Shown here piece after piece: positions 6,283-11,098 of a DNA stretch of 13,108 nt; within the stretch, counting starts at the first letter, position 1, and each line of letters opens with the position of its first letter. The notes beneath the pieces were generated by a model. That model was not told where the DNA came from. It was given only the letters and a program-made list of their open reading frames with translations, and ran no database searches. A program made the translations under genes and the position numbers. Source of the stretch: Bog-159 sp035602155 (GTDB lineage Bacteria > Acidobacteriota > Terriglobia > Bryobacterales > Bryobacteraceae); contig DATNMW010000212.1 in assembly GCA_035602155.1 (NCBI GenBank), positions 1-13,108 on the forward strand, read 5' to 3'.

Positions 6283-7284
6283 TTAGCACATCGCTGCCAT
6301 CAGGGCCCCGCGCGCCGTGGAATGCAAGGGGTCGCCCGATACCCGGACTTCCGACAACTTCAACGGAAATTCCTCGGTTTCGAGGATCCTCACGAAGTGC
6401 TCCAGAAAGCCTTTGGGCATCGCGGTGCCGCCGCTGAGCACCAGTGGTACCGATTGTTCCAGCTTCGGCAGTTTCTGCGCGGATGCGATATGCGCGCGCA
6501 GGGACGCGATCAGGTCGGCAATCACCTCCTGGTAATAGACCGTCAGCGCATTATGTGCGCGGTCCGCGGTGAAGCCGTTCAATTGGAATCCCCTTTCCTT
6601 GGAAATGCGCAGCCGGTTGGCGCGGTCCCCGGTCACTTCGGCGGCGTTGGTATCGATGAAGTCGCCGGCCTTGGGCACGCTGAAGCTCATCACCGGCACC
6701 GACAGCACGGCCAGGCAGATGTTGCACAATCCGCTGCCGCACGAAACGCCGACGCCGCTGAAATTCGAGGCGGCCAGCTCGCCATACACCACCGCCAGCC
6801 CTTCCTCGATGGGCGTGGCCCGGTAGCCCAGTTCCGCAAGGATCTGCCGGATGGATGCTTCGTGGTATCGAATCGCTCCGTTCACGCTATCGCCGCGCGC
6901 GGGTACGCTGAAGAAGACCTTCTGACCCTCGACCGCCGCCCGGCCAACCAGCTTCGTAATGATCCGTCGCACCACCGCGAGGCTGTACGGCTCTTCGGGA
7001 TTGAGCACTCCATGGGCCATGGGCCGCCGCGTATCGACGTGAAAAACTTCGGCGAACTTTTCCGCGTCGTTGCCCGCCACCACGATATCCGCTCCTTGTA
7101 CCTCGTGGAAAACACTCTCCCGTTGCAGGAGGCTCTCCGCAAGTTTGGAGTAAGGCAACGTCAGGAACGCGTTAAGCTCGGAGTTGTACTCATGTTTCTT
7201 GTCTTTCGCGCGCGCCACTACCACGCGGCTGGTGCCGACATCCAGCCCCAACGGCTGCGTGTAATCCTGTTCCAGGTTGTTCAT
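6283..7284 (-). CDS. Divergent actin/MreB/Hsp70-fold protein
   Basis: 333 residues from ATG 7284, set by GGGAGAG 3-9 bases upstream. The actin-ATPase plan is recognisable. Phosphate-1 is LGLDVGTSRVVVARAK (residues 12-27). A basic/hydrophobic insertion helix and VFFSVPA strand lie at 123-129. Connect-1 is EEGLAVVYGELAAS (160-173). The phosphate-2 region is GVGVSCGSGLCNICLAVL (177-194). GDFIDTNAA follows (207-215), then a long helix, then the adenosine motif LVLSGGTAMPKG (281-292). In MreB and relatives phosphate-2 begins D-x-G-x-G-T-T; here the Asp is Ser181 and the Thr pair is replaced, so ATP hydrolysis may be weakened or absent. It is not MreB itself: residues 30-90 and the C-terminus differ. 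It is last in a three-gene minus-strand operon, 20 bases after the small membrane protein. A filament or switch-like role near the membrane is inferred. Confidence 0.82.
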   Translation of the reverse strand: MNNLEQDYTQPLGLDVGTSRVVVARAKDKKHEYNSELNAFLTLPYSKLAESLLQRESVFHEVQGADIVVAGNDAEKFAEVFHVDTRRPMAHGVLNPEEPYSLAVVRRIITKLVGRAAVEGQKVFFSVPARGDSVNGAIRYHEASIRQILAELGYRATPIEEGLAVVYGELAASNFSGVGVSCGSGLCNICLAVLSVPVMSFSVPKAGDFIDTNAAEVTGDRANRLRISKERGFQLNGFTADRAHNALTVYYQEVIADLIASLRAHIASAQKLPKLEQSVPLVLSGGTAMPKGFLEHFVRILETEEFPLKLSEVRVSGDPLHSTARGALMAAMC

Positions 7285-7304
7285 AGCTCTCTCCCGTTTC
7301 TTGC

Positions 7305-7457
7305 TTAGTCGAAGGGCTGGGCTTGTTCCCGGTGCATGGCTTCCGCGGTGCGTTGCAATCGGTGTAGCTCGTGATCCCCTAAGGGCCGCGGCTTGCGTTC
7401 CGCCCACCACAACCATGCAAGCAGCGCCACTCCGCAAATCCCAACCAACCACGCCAC
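7305..7457 (-). CDS. Small single-span membrane protein, 50 aa (GTG start)
   Basis: The frame runs from GTG 7457-7455 to TAA 7307-7305. It has a good ribosome-binding site (AGAGGAAACC then GTG) in the 9-base gap after the upstream gene. The product is a hydrophobic span of about 18 residues (MAWLVGICGVALLAWLWWAE) followed by a positively charged RKPRP, predicting the C-terminal part on the cytoplasmic side. A charged amphipathic helix follows (HELHRLQRTAEAMHREQ) and the tail ends QPFD. It is tightly packed between the coiled-coil gene (9 bases) and the actin-fold gene (20 bases), as expected for a real operon member. Function unknown; a membrane anchor or docking helix for one of its neighbours is the simplest reading. 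Confidence 0.72.
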   Translation of the reverse strand: MAWLVGICGVALLAWLWWAERKPRPLGDHELHRLQRTAEAMHREQAQPFD

Positions 7458-7466
7458 GGTTTCCTC

Positions 7467-8150
7467 TCAGCGCGCCGCCGCGCTGGACGCGCGTTCCAGG
7501 ACCACCGTCAGTCCGGCCGATGCTGGCGCGCCCGCTTCCGGGACGCAGCAGTCCGCCGCGTCTGCAATGCGCTGGGCCTCCTGCTGCTTGCGCTTCTGCC
7601 ACACCCGGAAGCTGTCCTGCGCGTGAGCCACTTCATCCAAATTGCTTTGCATCCGCGCCATGTACTGGCCGGTCATGCGGTCCATCTCGGCCTGAATCGC
7701 GCGGTTCTGTTCCTGAATGGCCGCCTCGAAGCTCTGCAGGTCCCGCTGGCGCGCTTCTTCATAGTCGTTGAGGACCCGCTGCCGCACGATGGCATCCTGC
7801 AGGATGTCCTCCATCTTCGCGCCGCCCGCGTCCAGAGCCATCATCAAGGCGGCGCGTTTGGTCTCCGCCGGCATGCCGCAAAGGTGCGCGCTATTCAGCA
7901 TTTCGGCCACTTTCAGTACGCCGTACGAAAGCCGCGGCGGCTTCACCGCGCCGCCCTGATAGATCTGCTCGAAGTCCGTGAGCATCGCAGGAGCGTGCTC
8001 ACCGTTGGTTGCGCCGAGCCCAGCCAGCCGTGCGTCCGTATTGTCCGGCCCGATTACCGCCGGCACGCGGCCGTTGGACCCGTTTTCGTGTCCACCAGCG
8101 GACAACCCTTCATGGTTTCCATTTGATAACTGCAGCATTCGTTTCCACAT
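7467..8150 (-). CDS. Hypothetical protein with long charged helix (coiled coil), 227 aa
   Basis: The start at ATG 8150 is fixed by a perfect AAGGAGG (8156-8162) five bases upstream, the strongest ribosome-binding site in the window. Residues 1-55 are Gly/Asn/Ala-rich and look disordered. Residues 60-118 form a compact helical part (VLKVAEMLNSAHLCGMPAE, then ALMMALDAGGAKMEDIL). Residues about 118-198 are one long charged, Gln/Glu/Arg-rich helix (ARQRDLQSFEAAIQEQNRAI, then MARMQSNLDEVAHAQDSFRV) with coiled-coil character. The tail is Ala-rich with a CC pair at 201-202. There is no signal peptide or membrane span, so it is cytoplasmic. I recognise no family. It is first in the operon with the small membrane protein and the actin-fold protein, so it may be a filament partner or adaptor. 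Confidence 0.8.
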   Translation of the reverse strand: MWKRMLQLSNGNHEGLSAGGHENGSNGRVPAVIGPDNTDARLAGLGATNGEHAPAMLTDFEQIYQGGAVKPPRLSYGVLKVAEMLNSAHLCGMPAETKRAALMMALDAGGAKMEDILQDAIVRQRVLNDYEEARQRDLQSFEAAIQEQNRAIQAEMDRMTGQYMARMQSNLDEVAHAQDSFRVWQKRKQQEAQRIADAADCCVPEAGAPASAGLTVVLERASSAAAR

Positions 8151-8355
8151 GCGCGCCTCCTTAGCGTACGCCGCCCGAGCCGCCAGTTGGCCGATTCAGG
8201 GACGTACGTCGTAGTTTCTGTTTTTCCCGGTTCTCCTAAGAAGTAATGTTTGGGAGAATTTCTCTCACCTCTTTTTTGGGGATTAACGGCTGGAGCGTAA
8301 ATTTGTAAGATTTTTCGCCGTGTTACACGACATTATTTAGAACGGACACGCGAAA
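8151..8355. promoter_or_regulatory. Divergent intergenic control region of the actin-fold operon and the amidase-like gene
   Basis: A 205-bp AT-rich spacer separates two divergent genes and must hold both promoters. It contains several perfect palindromes: GCGTACGC (8164-8171), GACGTACGTC (8201-8210), GAGAATTTCTC (8254-8264) and CGTGTTACACG (8319-8329). On the minus strand TTACAA (about 8306-8301) with TTAATC some 16 bases on is a possible -35/-10 pair for the operon. No strong consensus pair is clear toward the plus strand. The palindromes suggest binding of dimeric regulators, shown only by symmetry. Confidence 0.5.
8319..8329. promoter_or_regulatory. Palindromic operator candidate CGTGTTACACG
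   Basis: An 11-base perfect inverted repeat (CGTGT-T-ACACG) lies 26 bases upstream of the amidase-like start codon in an AT-rich setting. The position, within a likely promoter core or leader, fits a repressor site. No regulator is encoded nearby, so the cognate factor is unknown. Confidence 0.35.
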
Positions 8356-9549
8356 ATGCCACGGTTAGGACTATTGCTCGGACGGCGAATGGCGCGCGAG
8401 GCGCACGTGGACCGCGCCGCGGGCTACATCGGGGACCCGCTGATGCGTTTGAGATTTCTGAGAGCCGTGGCGCCCCGGAACCGGCTTTTGCGGCGGTTGT
8501 TCCAGGACCGTCTCCGCTATTGGATTCTGTGGGCCGGTCTCCTCCTGGTGGTGCTGCCGATCCCCTTTCTGATGAAGCTTGTGGCAGGCAAACCGGAACC
8601 GCCGCATACCGCGCCGCAGCCTCCCCGCGAGGCGCCGGCCGGGGAGGCTCAACAAACCGTTCCGGTCTGGCAAGTTGAACAAACCTCCGATTCGGAAGTC
8701 TACAGCAACGGTCTGCGCATCGATACGCGCTTCGCGGTTCCCAATCGTCCCCGGCTCTTCATCGCGTTTCAGCGGGATAGCAGTTCCGCCGCCAGCAGCG
8801 TCTGGCGCTCCCAACCAGCCGGGATTCTCTACCACACCACCGAGAGTTTGCAGGCGCCTTTTGAAGCGCAGGATACCCCGAAGCTTAAGCGATTGGGAGA
8901 ATACGTTTTGGAGTATGTGCGCCGGAAGCGCGCCTACCACTACCTGATCGACCGTTTCGGCCGCGTGTACCGGGTGGTGGCCGAATCGGATGTCGCCAAC
9001 CACGCGGGTTATTCCGTCTGGGCCGACGACGAATGGTTCTACGTAAATCTGAACGAGAGCTTCCTGGGTGTTTCGTTTGAGGCTCAATCGCATCCCGGCA
9101 AGATGGAGGGTGCCGTAAACCTGGCCCAAGTTCGCGCGGGCGCTATGCTTACGGAAATGCTTCGGGGCCGTTACCCGATCCGGGCGGGAAACTGCGTCAC
9201 GCACGCCCAAGTCTCCGTGAACCCCTCGAACATGCTGGTGGGCTATCACACGGATTGGGCGGCGGGCTTCCCGTTTGAGCAGTTGGGCCTGCCGGACAAT
9301 TACCAACAGCCGTTGCCTTCGCTTTGGGCGTTCGGCTTCGAATACGAGCCGGCATGGCTGGCTTCGAGTGGGGTTCGGATGTCAGTCGGGGTCGAACTGG
9401 CGGAACAGGATATCGCGCGCAGGGCTGCGGCGTCGGGCATGCGACCGGCGGCTTACCGGAAAGCGCTACGCGAACGCTATCGGGCCTGGCTGGCCGAGAG
9501 CCGCACCAGTCCGCCAATCGCTCAACGCTCCGGCTCCGCTGGCCGGTAG
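8356..9549 (+). CDS. Membrane-anchored N-acetylmuramoyl-L-alanine amidase (PGRP/Amidase_2 fold)
   Basis: 397 residues. An arginine-rich cytoplasmic N-terminus of about 54 residues precedes one membrane span (about 55-77, WILWAGLLLVVLPIPFLMKL). A Pro-rich linker follows (78-100), so this is probably a type II membrane protein with its enzyme domain in the periplasm. Residues about 150-310 carry the amidase_2/PGRP pattern: AGILYHTTES with zinc-ligand candidate His160, YHYLIDRFGRVYRVV (195-208), NHAGYS (215-220), NLNESFLGVSFEA (231-243), then VTHAQVS with His283 and YHTDW with Asp300 as the remaining ligand candidates. These enzymes cut the bond between N-acetylmuramic acid and L-alanine in peptidoglycan. 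Residues 330-385 form a basic helical tail of unknown role. There is no clear Shine-Dalgarno. The 3' end overlaps the convergent gene by 28 bases. Confidence 0.85.
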   Translation: MPRLGLLLGRRMAREAHVDRAAGYIGDPLMRLRFLRAVAPRNRLLRRLFQDRLRYWILWAGLLLVVLPIPFLMKLVAGKPEPPHTAPQPPREAPAGEAQQTVPVWQVEQTSDSEVYSNGLRIDTRFAVPNRPRLFIAFQRDSSSAASSVWRSQPAGILYHTTESLQAPFEAQDTPKLKRLGEYVLEYVRRKRAYHYLIDRFGRVYRVVAESDVANHAGYSVWADDEWFYVNLNESFLGVSFEAQSHPGKMEGAVNLAQVRAGAMLTEMLRGRYPIRAGNCVTHAQVSVNPSNMLVGYHTDWAAGFPFEQLGLPDNYQQPLPSLWAFGFEYEPAWLASSGVRMSVGVELAEQDIARRAAASGMRPAAYRKALRERYRAWLAESRTSPPIAQRSGSAGR

Positions 9550-9785
9550 CCATTTTCACGAAGCACGCGCCGCGCCGTTTCCGCCGCATCCGGCAGCACA
9601 TAGAAGAACGCGCCGGTCCGCACACGCTGAAAAATGAATCCGCCGCGGTACTCGTCGGCTTCCACCCCGTAATCTACGCCCGCGGTACTAAAGGTCGCTT
9701 CCAACCGCAACGCCTCGTTCAACCGTTTGGCAATATACACCAGCACCGGATCCTTGCCTTCAAAAAACGACGCTTCTTGGCGCAT
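9522..9785 (-). CDS. Small conserved-looking protein, DUF2007-like fold possible
   Basis: 87 residues from ATG 9785, chosen because AAGGAAAC directly precedes it at good spacing; an upstream in-frame TTG at 9800 lacks such a site. Predicted order: a helix (VLVYIAKRLNEALRLEATFS), 'AGVDYGVEADEY', a beta strand (GGFIFQRV), a second strand (GAFFYVLPD) and a C-terminal helix (AAETARRVLRENGYRP). This alpha-beta plan, with an 'A-G-[IV]-x-Y-x-V' strand and a final 'A-x-x-[VI]-L-x-E' helix, resembles DUF2007-type putative signal-transducing proteins, but similarity is weak and by eye only. Its last 28 bases overlap the end of the amidase-like gene tail to tail, and it is divergent from dprA (58 bp). 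Confidence 0.65.
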   Translation of the reverse strand: MRQEASFFEGKDPVLVYIAKRLNEALRLEATFSTAGVDYGVEADEYRGGFIFQRVRTGAFFYVLPDAAETARRVLRENGYRPAEPER

Positions 9786-9843
9786 GTTTCCTTGAGACAA
9801 GCGGCCGCCACCGCCATCCTTACTATATTAGGAGAAATTTCGC

Positions 9844-11043
9844 ATGGAAGGACTAATGGCGGACCCGGTTTCGGGTTCGCTGAGCGGTGAAGAGACACTG
9901 CATTGGCTGGCGCTGACCCTGGTCCCCGGCTTGGGCACGCGGATGGCGGGTAAGCTGCTGGACCGATTCCGCACGCCGCAGGCCCTGTTCCGCGCATCGC
10001 GCAGCGAACTGGTGGCGGCGGGGCTTGGCGGCGCGGTGGCCCAGAGCGTCTCCAGCGGTTGCTCCTTCGAGGACGCGCTCGACCAGCAGCGCAAAATGGC
10101 CGAGCACGGCGCAGTCGCCATCGTGCGCAACGACCCACGCTATCCGGCCCTGTTGCGCGAGATCTTCGACCCGCCCGTGCTGCTGTTTGCGCGCGGTCGC
10201 CTGGAACTGTTGCAGCCTTTCCACTTCGCCGTGGTTGGCACGCGGCGGCCCACAACGTACGGGCTGGCGGCCGCTGAGAGGTTGTCCGGAGACCTGGCGC
10301 GCGCCGGACTGACCATCGTCAGCGGCATGGCGCGCGGCATCGACACCACCGCGCACAAAGGCGCACTTGCCGCCGGCGGCGATACCGTAGCGGTCTTAGG
10401 CTGCGGCGTGGACGTGATCTACCCATCGGAAAACCGCAAGCTGGCCAACGACCTATGCATCAAGGGATTGATACTCTCGGAGTTCGCCATGGGATCCACC
10501 GCATTTCCCCAGAATTTCCCCATCCGCAACCGGATCATCAGCGGGATGAGCGTCGGCGTGCTGGTGGTGGAAGGGGCCCAATACAGCGGCTCGGCCATCA
10601 CGGCGAAGCTGGCGCTAGACCAGGGGCGGGAAGTGTTCGCCATTCCGGGCAATATCACGTCGCAAGCGAGCTGGGGTCCTAACCTATTGATAAAACAGGG
10701 CGCCAAGCTTGTGCAGGACTGGAACGATGTAATCGTGGAACTTCCCCCGGAGGTCCGCCGTCAGCTAATCGAGCGTGGTCGGACCCGCTTGCTCGGGAGC
10801 GCTGGTGCATCCCAGGACGGCGGTCGGGCATCCCACTTAGAGGGCGAGGTAGCAGGATCTCTACCTGAAGTTGGCCGCAAGCTGCTTGCCGTCCTGCAGG
10901 TGGATACCGCCATACATTTGGACGATCTGCTTCAGATTGTGGAAGATACGTCGGCCTCCGAGATGATCGCAGCCCTTTTCGAGCTGGAAATGCTGGGCCT
11001 CGTCAAACAGCTTCCTGGAAAGAATTTCGTGAAAGTGTGGTAG
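9844..11043 (+). CDS. dprA: DNA-processing protein DprA (Smf)
   Basis: 399 residues. DprA binds incoming single-stranded DNA during natural transformation and loads RecA. Domains in order: N-terminal helix-hairpin-helix/SAM-like part (about 18-90, LALTLVPGLGTRMAGKLLDR); Rossmann-like core (about 95-300) with VVGTRRPTTYG (130-140), SGMARGIDTTAH (160-171), VAVLGCGVDVIYP (182-194), FPIRNRIISGMS (225-236), and SGSAITAKLALDQGREVFAI with PGNI (248-271); a variable linker (300-340); and a winged-helix C-terminal domain (about 340-399, DDLLQIVEDT to KNFVKVW), which some species lack. GGAG at 9831-9834 lies nine bases before ATG 9844, supporting this start; ATG 9856 is possible. It is followed by topA after 55 bases, a gene pairing seen widely in bacteria. 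Confidence 0.97.
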   Translation: MEGLMADPVSGSLSGEETLHWLALTLVPGLGTRMAGKLLDRFRTPQALFRASRSELVAAGLGGAVAQSVSSGCSFEDALDQQRKMAEHGAVAIVRNDPRYPALLREIFDPPVLLFARGRLELLQPFHFAVVGTRRPTTYGLAAAERLSGDLARAGLTIVSGMARGIDTTAHKGALAAGGDTVAVLGCGVDVIYPSENRKLANDLCIKGLILSEFAMGSTAFPQNFPIRNRIISGMSVGVLVVEGAQYSGSAITAKLALDQGREVFAIPGNITSQASWGPNLLIKQGAKLVQDWNDVIVELPPEVRRQLIERGRTRLLGSAGASQDGGRASHLEGEVAGSLPEVGRKLLAVLQVDTAIHLDDLLQIVEDTSASEMIAALFELEMLGLVKQLPGKNFVKVW

Positions 11044-11098
11044 CCTCTGGGATATCCGGGAAACGTGTGAAGTGTGGAATATTTGTTGAAGTCGTCTT

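Noticed and set aside
6322..7308. Long plus-strand frame opposite the actin-fold gene (328 codons)
   Set aside because: The minus strand carries clear actin-fold motifs and operon spacing; the plus frame is His/Arg/Gln-rich mirror sequence of high-GC coding DNA.
7285..7602. N-terminal extension of the actin-fold protein by 106 residues
   Set aside because: The extension is Gly/Arg/Ala-rich shadow sequence overlapping two other genes in a different frame. ATG 7284 has a good ribosome-binding site and places the phosphate-1 loop at the normal distance.
8371..9306. Long minus-strand frame opposite the amidase-like gene (311 codons)
   Set aside because: Antisense shadow: the plus strand has the membrane span and the ordered amidase motifs.
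9821..9835. TACTATATTA as a -10 element for dprA
   Set aside because: Transcription from it would start at or after the ribosome-binding site, and no -35 lies at a proper distance.
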